64,000 nt of DNA. Origin: Lonicera japonica. Lineage: Eukaryota > Streptophyta > Magnoliopsida > Dipsacales > Caprifoliaceae. The notes beneath the pieces are model-generated. The model was not told the origin of the DNA, searched no databases, and saw nothing but the letters and a program-made list of their open reading frames with translations. Location of the stretch: assembly GCA_021464415.1 (NCBI GenBank), contig CM038471.1, positions 29,919,234 through 29,983,233 of the forward strand. The letters are read 5' to 3'. Position numbers and translations under genes: made by a program. Positions 10,229 to 22,534 of the stretch are shown here, one piece after another (position 1 is the first letter of the stretch; every line of letters starts with the position of its first letter).

Positions 10229-11909
10229 TATTATATATAATATCAAAATTATGATTGTATGTGCTACCTTTTTCTTCTTTTGAAATTATAGTATCCATCT
10301 TTTATGGTGTGATTTTTTCCGCATTAACTTGTATTATAGTTATAAGTTATGTAATTTCAACTATATCTTTACGTTTTCCTATTTAAAGTCTTAGGTATTA
10401 ACTTAAACATATGGCTTTTTATCCTTAGTTCACTTTTACAATCAAACACTTAACTTAGATAATTTACGAATTAAATAATTTTAAATTGTCCAATTTGTCA
10501 ATTGGAGAACGACCAAAGAGTATATTTTTTTATAGGAATAATTAAATTTTGTAATCCATCTAAAGGCAAGAGACCAAATAGAATAACTCCATCAAAAGCA
10601 GATGATCAACCTCTGGAGGTGGACAATTAATTTTCTTTTCTACAACTAATATTGTGTCACAAAGGATAAATATGAATTACACTTGCATCTTAAATAATTT
10701 GTGATTATGTCTATTTCAATTACTTGCCATCTCCCCGATGGAATAGATAGCTCCAATATCTGCCATAAAAGGGCCAAGCCATAACAAATGCGAAGCTATA
10801 CTACTTAATCTCTTGCTAATTCATGTAAAGTGTTCTTTTACTTTATAAATGATTTAATCCTCTAACATTTAATGTAAGCTTAAAGATAATAGACATTAAT
10901 GAACTAAAAATACGAAAAAGATTAAGTTCAAAAAAAATTAAAAATATAAATATAAATATAGCCATATCTAACTTATGCGGTTTTTAAATACAATGATCTA
11001 TAGAATTTTTTATATTCTTTTGGAGAACAAATAATTTTTGTAAGGAATTTCAATTTCCTATGCTAGAATATGTCCTATGCATGTAACAAAAGAAGGTAGT
11101 TATATTTTCAAAATAGTGTTCACCATGCTAAAAAAATGTATTATATGTAATGTATCAAGTATACAAAATCACACAATGCATAATTTACTTTGACAGAGAG
11201 TTGAAGATCTTTAGCACCATTTTTCTAACTAAATTTAAAAGCAGTACGTGACTGTCGTTTCTTAGTTTATATACGTTTGTGTTAATACATTCAAAGTTCG
11301 AAAATAACTAAAATGCCCCTCTCAATTTGTCATGTATTATTATTTGATACTCATTTTCACTTTTATTAATCTCAAATTAAGAGTTTCATTTATTCTTTCA
11401 CAACATTTTGTATAAGACATTAATTTTACTTTTACGACATAGTACATGTACTATATTCTATGGTACCAAATAAATTTTAATCCATTAATTAACTACGTTG
11501 AAAATAATATCTCTTTTAAAATTTACAAATGTTAAAGTCACGCCGCTAATCATATTTACCTATAGATATTTGAATTATTACATTAATTACTTAACTACAA
11601 ATATTATTATTTTATAATGTTAAGGATGCCCCTCCTCACAAATTTTTTTGACACCATCTCTATTTAAAAGTTAACTGATAAATTCTAAGGTTAAAAAAAA
11701 AAAGAAACAAAACGAGGAGTATTAACTCCTTAGGGAAAATTATCATAGTATTATTATTTTTTTTCTTCAAACATGATATTCATCTAGAATTATTTTCCAT
11801 TGCAAGTGAATATCTTTTAGAAAAATAATTTAATTTGCATTTACAATTGTAAATTTTTTTATTTATATATAATTATTATTAATTTAATTTATATATTTAT
11901 TGGTCATCA
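10229..11909. other. Rest of the last TNL1 intron
   Basis: AT-rich DNA. I see no further exon, element end or repeat that I can support. Confidence 0.4.
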
Positions 11910-11963
11910 CTATATATATATACATATATGTGCGCGCGCACACAGAGAAATAGAGAGACATAC

Positions 11964-12830
11964 CTTTGCCCAATCCTGCTCATGATTTTCCATCAATTTA
12001 TTGATTCCCAAATAGTTGCTAATTTCGGTGTCATCAAATTTCCCCGTGGGTTCTTTCTTGAGATAATCTTCCATATCAACCAGTTTATAGCAACCATATA
12101 CGTTGAGAGAAGCAATGCTATTTAAAGATGTAATTTTCTCCAGCGACCTACAATGTTTCGCATGCACAATACCAAAGTTTTTTCGGAGGCAACTAAGGTC
12201 AAGTGTTTGGAGTCCATGACATTCAGTTATATCAAGGTCCCATAACCTCCTAAAATCCCTAAAGCAATTTGGTAGTCTCCGAAATGGATTATTTCCTAAG
12301 TTCAACTGGCCCAATGACTGTAGGTTACTGAAATTCTCGGGGAATGAATCATCAAATAAATTGCACCCATGTAGACTTAATTTCTTCAAAGAGAAAGGCA
12401 AAGAAGCCCATAAAGTCTCTGGTCCTTTCCTCGGTGTTGACACTATTGAGCAGACAATTAATGGCCACCATTTGACCTCCCCGCTACTACTGGGTAATGG
12501 GTTTATGGCAATCCTATCAGCATTAAGCACTTCTAATGACTTCATGTTTCTCATCTCATTTGGCAACTCACTGATATTGCAACCTGAGATTACTAGAGTC
12601 TTCAGAGATCCTAGCTTGCCCATGTTTCTTGGAAGATTCGTTAAGGTTTTGCAATCTTTTAAATCAAGTAAATCAAGCATCTCTAATTCTCCGATAGATT
12701 CACAAATCCCAACCAAACTTACACAACCTTTAAGGATCAATTTCTCAAGGTTGGGGAGTCCTAAGAAGTTGGGGGTTCTTGCAAGGCATTCAGAATAACT
12801 CAAATCAAGGATCTTCAATGATCCAAGAAA
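11964..12830 (-). CDS. TNL1 exon 4: leucine-rich repeats
   Basis: 289 codons, phase 0 at both ends, starting FLGSLKILDLSYSECL after a CAG acceptor and ending NHEQDWAK before GTATGT. Repeats of about 23-24 residues follow (LPNLEKLILKGCVSL, LEMLDLLDLKDCKTL, LGSLKTLVISGCNIS and others). The open frame continues past the donor as junk. Confidence 0.85.
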
Positions 12831-12914
12831 CTGCATGGAAAAAAGCACTATTAATTCCATACATAAGTCAAGATCAAAAATTGAGGAAATAAGAAAAATA
12901 AAAGAATATCATAC

Positions 12915-13331
12915 CGGGGAGTCCTTCCAAACTTGTTCCAATCTACTATGACGCAAGTCAAGAACAACTATTTTCTCCAATGGAAATTCAATCGGAATAG
13001 ATTTTAAAGAAAATCCATGCCAAGACAACCATGCTAAACTTTTAGGGAAATTCTCGTAACTTCCCATAAGTTCTACATAATTGAGCTTGAGTAGCCTTAG
13101 TTTTGACATATTTTTAAATACATCCGTTCTCAAGTATACATCATTTGAACTTCTTAAAGTTGTGCTTACTGATTTCCCAGATACAAAGTTAAAACATCTC
13201 TTTAAGGAGTTGACATGCTTTGACAATATTGATTTGTCACAAAATTCTTCATAGCGACGCTTTTTTGCATTACTATGAGCTTCCTTTGACATATGCATGT
13301 CAAGGGTAAAACCTTCAACTGTTTTTGTACC
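12915..13331 (-). CDS. TNL1 exon 3: NB-ARC to LRR junction
   Basis: 139 codons, phase 0 at both ends. It starts GTKTVEGFTLDMHMSKEAH, the usual TNL sequence after NB-ARC. It then has LRLLKLNYVELMGSYENFPKSLAWLSWHGF and LDLRHSRLEQVWKDSP, the first LRR units. Confidence 0.85.
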
Positions 13332-13412
13332 CTAGTAAAAAAAAAAAAAAAGTGGATAAGTCAATAAAATACATGCAAACTAAGAATTACATAAACATTA
13401 GATGTTTTTTAC

Positions 13413-14505
13413 CGTTTCATTTTTCAATACATTGAAGGCATCACCATTATGCCATACTCTACTACGCTCTCCGGCCTCGTGTGATTCTTCGTAAACAATT
13501 TGTCGTCCCACCTCTTGAATTAATCTATGCATTCTCAGCACTCCTTGACTATCCCTTTCTAAGAGACATTGATCAATTAGATTTTGAATTCCAATTTTTG
13601 CGTGAAAGTCACATTTCTCTAGTATTTTGATTGTATAATCCTTATCGATTCCAACAAAGAAACAAGCAATGTGAAGGAATAATTTTTTGTCGTGGTCATC
13701 TTCTAAAGAGTCATAACTCAATTTAAGTTTTCGGAGGATTTGTCTGTGAGGTATTGCTTCCAGTTTTGCTAGTTGGCTGACCCATTCATCTTCATTTTTC
13801 CTAGACAAAGAAGAACCTACTACTTTAAGAGCTAAAGGAAGACCATCACAAATTTGCACAGCCTTTTTTGTGTGCTCTGTGTAACTTTTGATTGGACAAT
13901 GGTCTCCAAAGGCATGCAAATTGAAGAGCTTAATTGATTCATCTTGACCCAATTTCTCAACCCTAAAAATTTGATGAGGCTCTAACAACCTCTCGTGCCT
14001 AGTAGTTATGATAACTTTACTTCCTGAGAAAAGCCAATCTTTCATTCCGAGTACCATATATATGTGATTCTCTTGTTCCACATCATCAAGTACGAGAAGC
14101 ACCTTTTTACCACATATGACATTTCTGATTTGAACGAGTCCTTCATCAACATTATGTATCTTTCCTTGTTTCTTCCTTGAAATATCTGATATTAGTTGTC
14201 TTTGTAATCGAGTTAGACCATTAGGTTGTTCAGAGACATCCATGATGTCTGCGAGAAAGCTACTACCGTCAAAACTACTTGAGTTTTGATTATAAACAAA
14301 TTTTGCGATGGTTGACTTTCCAATGCCGCCCATCCCACAAATAGCCCGTATGCTAACATCATTTGACCCGTCTTGCAGCCACAAATTTATTAATTTGGCT
14401 CAAGAATATATTCCAACTTCGCTATATGGAGCAACATTCAAGGTTGCGCTCTTCAATTTATCTCGAATTGTTTTTATAATTTTTTGAATAAACTTGGCTT
14501 CGTGC
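13413..14505 (-). CDS. TNL1 exon 2: NB-ARC domain, with the in-frame stop
   Basis: Acceptor TTTTGCAG|GCACGAAGCC, donor GAAACG|GTAAAA. It starts HEAKFIQKIIKTIRDKLKS, a typical TNL linker, has TGA at 14402-14400, then a complete NB-ARC: P-loop, RNBS-A-like FLADIMDVSEQ, kinase-2, RNBS-B GSKVIITTR, GLPLAL, RNBS-D FLHIACFF and MHRLIQEVGRQIV. No other break is present in 364 codons. Confidence 0.85.
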
Positions 14506-15603
14506 CTGCAAAATGTTATTTACTTGAAATAAATACAAAACCTTGCTCAAAGATTAACAATAATAATTAAATGCAAGGATGTCCATGGCAATAATAATAC
14601 TGTTAACAATAATGCATGTCTATTTAGTTATACTTTTCATATCATACTACTTAATTAACGTGAAAAACATTGTAAAATGATATAAAAAGTCATGTACCCA
14701 TCAAATTATGGATCAAATGTGAAAAATTACAATTTTTGTGAAGGCTAAATGGCTTGTTCATAGACTTCATTTAAATAAGAAGCAAAAATGATATATTCAG
14801 ATTTTGAACTTAATATCTAGATTCCAAACATTATATTAAGATATTAGATCAAATAAATCGATAAAATGGCCCCTAAATATTAACTTTGAAAATATGAGAG
14901 GCCGGTTTTATCTTAATTTTGATAAATTAGGGATCTTTAATATACTATATGGGATGCTATTGTAGCGACTAAATGAAAATTTTTCCTATTGTTCTGGAAT
15001 TTGAATCTAGGGGAAAAACATGACATTAACAAATAATATGGCAAGAATACATATGAGAAGAATAAATGGGGAACTTATGTACCCATCAACTTGGTTTGGC
15101 AAGTCAAATCCTATCACATCAGCAATCTCTGTAAGTGCCGATCTCCACCCTTTTATCTTTTCCATAACTTTTGTTTTCTTGTCTTGATCAGTTTGTTCCT
15201 CAAATTGCTTTTCATATCTAGCAAATGCTTCTGCTGTCCTCCCCGTTTGCTTCCGAACTTGAGATGGGTCCACATCGTAGAAGACCGGTAAAACTACAAG
15301 CCCAGAGTTCTTCCTTTCTTTGAGGATCATCACAAGTTCATCCAGGCACCATGTGGAAGACGCGTAATCCTTGGATATGACAATGATTGAAATTTTTGAC
15401 TGACGAATCGCCTTTTCCAATTCCGACTCGAGATTTTCGCCCCTCTCAACCCCATCGTCATCTCTAAACGTGCGAAATCCTTGTTGGACTAAAGATGTAT
15501 AGAGGTGATCCGTAAAAGTTTTACGGGTGTCTTTGCCTCTAAAACTCAAGAACACATCATAATGATCAGAAGAAGAGGCTTCGTGGGTTTTTACGGTGGC
15601 CAT
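14400..15603 (-). CDS. Possible TIR-only product of TNL1 (208 residues)
   Basis: Exon 15603-15083 joined to the start of the next exon (from 14505) is open to the TGA at 14402-14400. The TIR has the usual motifs: YDVFLSFRGKDTR (15-27), the GFRTFRDDD loop, SKDYASSTWCLDELV (77-91), and VLPVFYDVDPSQVRKQTG. Glu89 of CLDEL is at the position of the catalytic Glu of NAD-cleaving plant TIRs. Plant genomes do encode functional TIR-only proteins, so a product is possible. Whether it is stable or escapes nonsense-mediated decay cannot be seen from sequence. Confidence 0.5.
15083..15603 (-). CDS. TNL1 exon 1: TIR domain
   Basis: 173 codons plus two bases, from ATG at 15603 to the donor GATGG|GTACAT. 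The start MATVKTHEASSS matches the start of the TNL2 remnant (MATKRVHEASS), which supports this ATG. The frame would run on into the intron to 15007; the following exon restores phase exactly. Confidence 0.85.
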
Positions 15604-17079
15604 TATAATTGAACAAAGCTAGTTTGTTGTAATAAATGTTCAAGCACCGAAGTGTAAGTTAAAGCAATTATGTTGTAACAAATGTGAGGTCTGATTGTGA
15701 ATAATAATAGATTGGGATAATCAAAGTCAATGAGCCTTCCTCAAATAATTAGACTAAAAAAATAAAAGAAGAAAAGAAGAAAGAGAAGAAGGTGGAGAAG
15801 AAGTTAATGAACTTTGAATTCGTCCATGCTCTAGCATCTCATTTCTCAAATTTTACTTAATTGAATTTATTTTTGTGATGGTATCTGTCATCTTCCTTAG
15901 ATAATGACATTCTTTATTTTATCTACTCTGAGGGTCGGCTATGGCTTATCTCATATTGCGGTCAAGCTGGCATTACTTAAATATTAGTACCACGATTACA
16001 CATTTACACTCTTTTAATTTGAATTTTCATTTGTTAATTATTTGTCTCTATTATAAAATTCTCCCCGCGGTTGTAGTATGTCATTAACAATTCATTATAA
16101 TTTAGAATACAAGCGATGCGTGTACTATAATATCATAAGTAAAATTATATAGATTTTTTAAAAGATTTTTAATAACATGTGATTGTGTTTTGTCAAGTAT
16201 AAAGGTCTTAAGTTCGAATCTTTTAATTGAGTATTTTTCTTTACTTAGCATATTTGGGTATTTTGGTATTTTGGTAATTCAATGGAGAGTCCAAAGGTTT
16301 CTTCTCCTGCTTGTAAATATATTTAATTATGGTATCACTTCTATACAACTTTCGTGCAAGCCAGATTTTGCACAATAAGATGCGATTTGCTTAAGACAGT
16401 GAGACGCGTACTATCCGGAAAAAATATATGCCTCTAGTTTTTCTTTTGTTTTCTGTGCGAAAAAAAAAATACAACTTAGTAATAGAACAATAAACTTACC
16501 CATAAACATAACTTTTATGTATGTTATATTAAGTGGCAGAACTATTGAGGAGCTAGACCAATTAATAATATTAATCAACCTATATAATATTTCAATCCAT
16601 TATCACTAGCTTACTTATTAGCATTCTAATTATTAGTTAGCCCGCACCAATTATATACCAGCAACCCACGCCATTATTAATTATAGACATTGTGCTTTTC
16701 ATAGCATAGGAATATAGCCTTGTCTCATTTTAAAAATCTAAACATATATATATATTATTTCGAGGGGATGGTGCAACTATTAAAAATTTTAAATTTTTTT
16801 TTTTTTACTTAATTTGTAGCTCAATTGATAAACACTTTTTTCATTGAGACGGAGATCTTTGGTTGTTTACTGCAGTTGTGCCAATAGTGACTGACAAGTT
16901 CTCAATCTTCTATTTGATCAAGTTGTTAGTTCCATGGAGGTAAATCTGCAAAAAGCACCACGTAATCAATGAATAAACTTGATTAGTTATCATAATTACA
17001 AGAAGATTAATCATACTCTATGTTCCATGTTGGCAATAGAAAAATAAGGAAATATTTTGAATGTTGCCTTTGTCTCAGA
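15604..17079. other. Region upstream of TNL1
   Basis: No gene seen. It holds the TNL1 promoter region. tRNA-derived-looking scraps occur at about 16195-16225 (B-box-like GTTCGAATC) and 16815-16865 (TAGCTCAATTGATAAAC), too weak to call. Confidence 0.35.
15725..15730 (-). promoter_or_regulatory. W-box upstream of TNL1
   Basis: Minus strand TTGACT about 122 bp upstream of the ATG, within TCATTGACTTTGATTATCCC. The same block lies upstream of the TNL2 remnant at 20385-20390. W-boxes bind WRKY factors in defence-gene promoters. Conservation in both copies is suggestive, but the whole flank is duplicated. Confidence 0.4.
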
Positions 17080-17769
17080 GTCATCCATTCTATACGCGCC
17101 TTGATACTAAATTATTATCATTTGATACCAATTTCCTATGGTGCCTTTTGACCGTAGTATAAAATCGATAAGAATAAAGCAATCTTAGAAAAAGCACAAT
17201 CACAAGGTACAAAATATAATTTAGTGGGTAAGTTTAAGTCTTGTCCGGCATTACTCCTTCAGCAAATATAGTGGCTTCTTAAATTGTCTATCTCTAAAGA
17301 GTCTATTACAATTATGATCCTTTTAACTCCGGCCTTTTACGTGTTCCATAGACTAAACAAGCCTAAATCTCCAAGGACAAAGTAACAAGCAAAGCCTAAA
17401 CGTACTAGGAATTGAACACATAATCTGTCAATTTCACGGTCGACAAATTTAGCAAGTAAAAAATAAAAGGAAAGATTTAAGTGAAGTCACCTTGATCTAA
17501 AAGGGACTTTTGGATTCCCTTTTTGCTCTGTTCTCCATTTCTCTTTGCATTACATTCAATTGTCATCTCAGTCTGCGGCTCTCTCTTTGTAACCTCAACT
17601 GCAAAATGTTTAGGACAACAAAATCATTAGGCCAGAGGCTTTTTCCACCTATTTTAGGGGAAAACATGTAAAATGCAGATTTTGGAATGTTACATACAAT
17701 ATCATCATCAAAAAAAAATTGATGGTTGTTTTTGCATTTGCAAAATCAATTAGGAGGGTAAAAGATGCA
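17080..17769. repeat. Duplicated 3' flank of TNL2
   Basis: Matches parts of the TNL1 3' flank (17100-17225 with 6581-6700; 17370-17700 with 7853-8180) and lacks the Copia fragment found there. That shows what the flank looked like without the insertion. Confidence 0.6.
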
Positions 17770-18395
17770 AACCACTGAAAGATGGTAACTGTAATCTTTC
17801 GGGGGCAAATAATCTTTGTCAAGAAGTTCCTTAGAAAAACATAGGAAGTACGCTCCAGAGCTCAACCCGATTCTTGAAATAAAACTGACCATTAAGTGGT
17901 TAATTATCAAAATGGAAAAAATTAATATTTCGGGTGCAAAAACTTAGCCCGCACAAGGCGGTTTCAAGCTTATTTCGGTCCATGATTTGCACCCCACCCC
18001 CCTGCGCGCCTGTGTGCACGAGAGAGAACCTCTTATCTTGAATTATTCAATAAGGCATTCCTATGAGCTTAGTTATAAGCCCATGTAATTTTTTCCATCT
18101 TTCCTATGTGGGACCTCCCACTTTCATTGCATTTTTCTATTTCAACTTGCTACTTTGGGTGACAATTTCTCATTCACCACTTAACCATTTTGAGCATATA
18201 AATACACGATTTTGATGTACTCACGTAGGAGAACACGAATATATTAAGAACTTTCACATCCGGGTGCAAAGTCTTATTACAATTTTGCCCTCAAAATGGT
18301 AGAAAATGTGTTTTCTAATACCCATTTTCTAACATTGAATTCTCTAATTCTTGCACAAGGAGCCACTGCAGCAACATCATCATTTTTGGGAATTG
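17770..18395 (-). pseudogene. TNL2 remnant: broken C-JID exon
   Basis: Positions 17885-17775 read ISRIGLSSGAYFLCFSKELLDKDYL, matching the end of TNL1 (FRLSSGEYFLCPKFEDFLEEHYL). Positions 18395-18340 match the VAVVAPRARIRE stretch. About 450 bp of unrelated DNA separates the two pieces. No open frame remains. Confidence 0.65.
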
Positions 18396-19279
18396 ATATA
18401 TTAAAAACCGAAAACAATCCAAAAAATTGGTTTTGGTTTCACATAATTAAATATTGAAAACTAGAAATATCAAAATCAAAAATACTGATTTTCTTTGGAC
18501 TGGTTTTGATTTTAATGTTTCAAAAACCGAAATACAAAACCTTAGAATACCAAAAACACCAAACTGAAAATAAGGGTAAATAATAGATTTACTACATTCA
18601 ATCAACTATATTATTTTAAGACTATATATATATATATTATTATAGTATAGAATATCTTTAGCTATATATATTATGTGTAAAATTTTAAAGTTTATTCAAA
18701 TAATGTTATGTGTGATAATCTAAATAAATTTATCTAAAGAGACACACGAGATATTGTAAGATTACTAATACACTTATAGTCCAATTCTTAAAAATTATAT
18801 CTCATTGTTTCAATATATATATATTATATTTTGAAACTTTTATTTTTGTCTAGTTATTATAATCCATATATAAAGATATGAAATAATATAATTGTACTCT
18901 TATTATTAAGAAAAAAATATGCAAAAAAATAAATTTAACAATGTGTACCGAAAATGGAGATAGCTAAATATTGAAAATATATTGAATAAAACTGAAAATA
19001 AAAATACCGAGAAAATCCAAAAATTCTGAAAAACGCATGATATGCATTGCTTTCAGGTGTTGAATTACCAAAACCAAAACTAAAAAAAACTAAAATTACC
19101 AAACATCATGGTTTCTGTTTTGATTTTGGTATATAGGCCAATTACCAAATCAAACCCACCAATCCCTACCCTAGTTAATGCATACAATAAATCTATTGAA
19201 AAATGGTCATTTAATTTCCATAATTACAAACATATATATAAACATGGGCTCTTTAAAGGGTGCCCTTCTTTTTAAGTAC
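18396..19279. mobile_element. Unclassified AT-rich insertion replacing the TNL2 middle
   Basis: Similarity to the C-JID exon stops abruptly at about 18393, and TIR similarity resumes at about 19390. In between are many AACCGAAA / TTTTGGTTTT motifs in both orientations (18400-18560 and 19060-19160), as in some non-autonomous DNA elements. No target duplication found. The NB-ARC and LRR exons of TNL2 are gone. Confidence 0.35.
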
Positions 19280-20233
19280 CCCTTGAGTTCCTCCTTTGTT
19301 TGAGAATCATTACAAGTTCATCCATGCACTATGCGAAAGACACATTGTCCTTTGATATAACTAAAGTGGAAGTCTTGGACAAAAGCTGAAGGAAAAAAAA
19401 AGGCATGCTTCAAGGTACTTTCCTCATTGACCAAAGAAAAATACTCTACAAAAGCAAGACTTTCTCTCACCCACACCCATACATATAAACTAAAAACTAG
19501 CCTAGGATCAAGTATATTTTATGCGTATGATAGAGTATTTAATAAAAAAAAATCATATTAAAAATATATAATTATATTTGGTTTGCTACGTGTTAATTAA
19601 GTTTGTTCCTATGCTAAAAGTTAATGAGTTCAAATTTCTCTTTTAATATTATCTTATAGTAATTTTTTTTCATAAAAGGGTTAATTTCATAATTTTATGT
19701 AAAATACCAAAAATCTCATCACGCTTAATAACTAGTATATACACTATATACCTCATTATATGAAGCTCTTTAGCTCAGCTCAAGTGCATGAGACCCTGCC
19801 CAATTGCATGATACAACTCTTTCTTCATTAAAAGAGAGCAAAAAGCCTAGCCCAAGTGCATGTTTTTCGCCAAAAAACAGTACAGAAAGGGTTCACCTCA
19901 TAGACCAAACCAAACACGTTTCACGCAAAAACATTTTATTATTTTTCCCTTTTAAAAAAATATAAAGTTTAGAAAAAATTAGAACCCAATTCTTTTTTTT
20001 TTGAGACTTTTTAACTTGCGATTCATAATTCTTTTTCTTAAAACTTGTGGTTCCAACTTGAGATTTCCGCCCCTCTCAATCTCATTGTCGTCTCTAAACG
20101 TGCAAAATCCTTGTTGGACTAAAACTGTATAGAGGTGGTCCGTAAAATGTTTACAGGTGTCTTCGCCTCTAAAGCTTAAGAACTCATCATAACAAGTGAA
20201 AGAAGAGGCTTCGTGGACTCTTTTAGTGGCCAT
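19280..20233 (-). pseudogene. TNL2 remnant: TIR exon split by an insertion
   Basis: From ATG at 20233: MATKRVHEASSFTCYDEFLSF, RGEDTCKHFTDHLYTVLVQQ and GFCTFRDDNEIERGGNLKLE, close to TNL1. The similarity breaks near 20050 and resumes at about 19390-19280 (VISKD..., CMDELVMILKQRRNS, with a stop at the Trp position). About 660 bp of unrelated AT-rich DNA lies between. It cannot encode a TIR. Confidence 0.75.
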
Positions 20234-20384
20234 TATAATTAAACAAAGCTAGCTTGTGGTAACGAATTTTCGAACACCCCAGCGTAAGCTAAAGTAATTA
20301 TGTTGCAGAAGATGTAAAAAATATTAGGACTGATTGTGATTTGTGAATTAATACGCTAGATTGAGAATAGATTGGGATAATCAA

Positions 20385-20390
20385 AGTCAA
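20385..20390 (-). promoter_or_regulatory. W-box upstream of the TNL2 remnant
   Basis: TTGACT on the minus strand in the same sequence context as the TNL1 site, about 150 bp upstream of the dead ATG. Confidence 0.35.
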
Positions 20391-22534
20391 TGAGTATTCC
20401 ATAAATAATTAGACAAAAATAAAATAAAATAGTTATGAACTTTCCTCCATGGTAGCATCATCATTTCTTAAATATTATTTCATTGAATTTATTTTATGGA
20501 AGGTATCTGTCATCTACCTTAGATAATGACATTCTTTATTTTATTTCTCTTCAAAAAATAATATTGTTAGACTTTTGTGACCTGACTGGTAAATATGAAG
20601 AGGAGAAAAAGGCAGGTATAAGAATAATACTACTACTGTTACATCTCTTTTAATTTGATTTTTCATTTGTTATTTATTTGTTACGTGTATATATATACTT
20701 ATTTTCTAGTGTAGAATTTGGTAGATTAATTACACTTAGAAAAGGCAACATAAATAGTTTGAACCATCCCATAAGAAAAAAACAGGACTTTTAATTTAAT
20801 ACGGATGTAATCATTTCGAACATAAACTCTCTTTTTCCTCTCAAATTGTATCAGATACCCATGCCGGACAACATTAACCATTTGGTACACTTTTTCTTTT
20901 GCAAAGAACTTATATCGATTACATGTTTTTGTATATTCTTTAGGTAAAATTTTAGGTGTATTAGTAATTTTGAGTCGACAGTTTAATTGAACAATGCTAA
21001 TTGAACAATATATAACTTCTTTGTATATTAGTTTTTATAGTTTAAAAGTCAAAAATTGTCTATTTCATTCAAATATAATTTCCCCCGTATACCTATAATT
21101 TAATTTTTCAGAAATATATTATTGTCCGATTTAACGAGTTAACTAGGGGCCCGTAAAATCCGAGGCCAGCCTCCAATAAGACAAGTTATTGTATGAATGT
21201 GCGGGTTCAAATTTGATCACTTCCTTTTAAGGAGCGTCAGGTAACATTATTTTGTGATTGGTTAACACTTCTGACACTAACAAAAAATGAAACCAAGTTA
21301 TTAGGAAATGGGTTATACGAATGGGGGTAACTCTACCATATCGACTGTTCCTCATACGTATTTGAAACTGCCCCAATTTGTTCGAATTTGCCTCTTTGTC
21401 ACCTTTGGGCCCTATATGGAGACTTGCTATCACTCTGGACCAGCTAGCTCTTGAGAAATATTCCTTTGAATCTGTATCTTTGTAGCCCTCTATGAAAACT
21501 TGCTTGATTTCATTATGGATCCGCTAGCTCGTGACAAATAGTAGTCAGAATCTTCTTCTTCTTCTTCTTTGATCTTCTTCTTCTTCTTCTTCTTTTCTCT
21601 CAAGCCCCCCAAAGACTTGCATTTGAAATAAATTTTCATTAAAATTAACATTTTGCAGGGTCCTGCATGTTGGATTTTAATCAAATTAAGCAGTAAGGGT
21701 GAAAAAATAAACGCCCAATATTACCTAATAATGATGAATATCTTTCCATTCAACATTAAGAGGTGAAAACAAACATCACCTAAGTCGCATTCCTTGCATT
21801 CGGTTCCCTATATGTTTGTTAACATCAATATACCTTGGTTTGCAGTCCGCATTTAGGTGGGAGTAGCACACTAGCAGATTGTTAAAGAATTATGTTAATT
21901 CTTTTGGCTGATCGATAACAATTTCACACAAGGTTGAAAGACTAATTATATACTAGATATATGTGTAAAACTATCTAGAATGTGTATATTATACTACTAT
22001 GTGAGATTAATTCGTTAACTATTTATGCAGAGCATTGACATTTATTTCAAATCGTGACATATCTATTTTGTTTGCTAATTGATTAGCATTCACATTGTCT
22101 TGTAGCTTCCACTTCTAGTTACCACTGAAAAGAGTTCTACGAGACAATCTAATTCCAGTATTTCCTTTTCCTAGCTTCTCAACTTTGTTAAATAAGTATC
22201 TCTAACGTAAAGTTTCTTGTTTGTCCGAATGGTTGTAGAGATAGGGCAGCTAAAGGTACGGTGGCCGAGCTATTACAAATTCCTGGTACTAATAGTACTA
22301 ATTGAGTTGCATGTAGAGGCGTTAAGGTTCTTGTTCTCTATGCATATTTTGTTCTGTGCCATATTAAATATACGAGTAATTTAACCATAATTCTAGACGG
22401 ACTCAAGATTGAAACTCAAAATGGGATTACGATAATGCGTTTATCAATGTATTGGTTAGTAAATGGATTGCCAAAGTGTGGTGGACCTCAACCACCGACT
22501 AATGCAGTGCTGCCGCATTCTAGAAAAGGAAAGT
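20391..22534. other. Intergenic region between TNL2 and TNL3 remnants
   Basis: No gene recognised. It contains a diverged direct repeat (about 21409-21460 with 21485-21540, sharing GCTAGCTC) and a CTT microsatellite at 21551-21597. The short open frames are low-complexity. Confidence 0.4.

Larger units (their letters stand above)
8242..15603 (-). pseudogene. TNL1: TIR-NB-ARC-LRR-C-JID immune receptor with one premature stop
   Basis: Intracellular plant immune receptor of the TNL class, which senses pathogen effectors. Five exons fit in phase: 15603-15083, 14505-13413, 13331-12915, 12830-11964 and 8826-8242 (3483 nt, 1161 codons). Introns use GT/AG: donors GTACAT, GTAAAA, GTATGA and GTATGT; acceptors TGCAG, CTAG, TGCAG and CTCAG. 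Domain order is TIR (15-165), NB-ARC with P-loop GMGGIGKST (231-239), kinase-2 LLVLDDV (310-316), GLPLAL (395-400) and MHR in place of MHD (499-501), then LRRs, then the post-LRR C-JID domain. TGA at 14402-14400 (codon 209) falls where related proteins have Arg in a GIDSR-like linker, and CGA to TGA is a one-base change. Everything else is open, so decay is recent, or the reading gives a TIR-only product. Two remnants lie upstream in the same orientation. Confidence 0.8.

Noticed and set aside
12361..12798. 145-codon plus-strand frame
   Set aside because: Antisense shadow of the TNL1 LRR exon.
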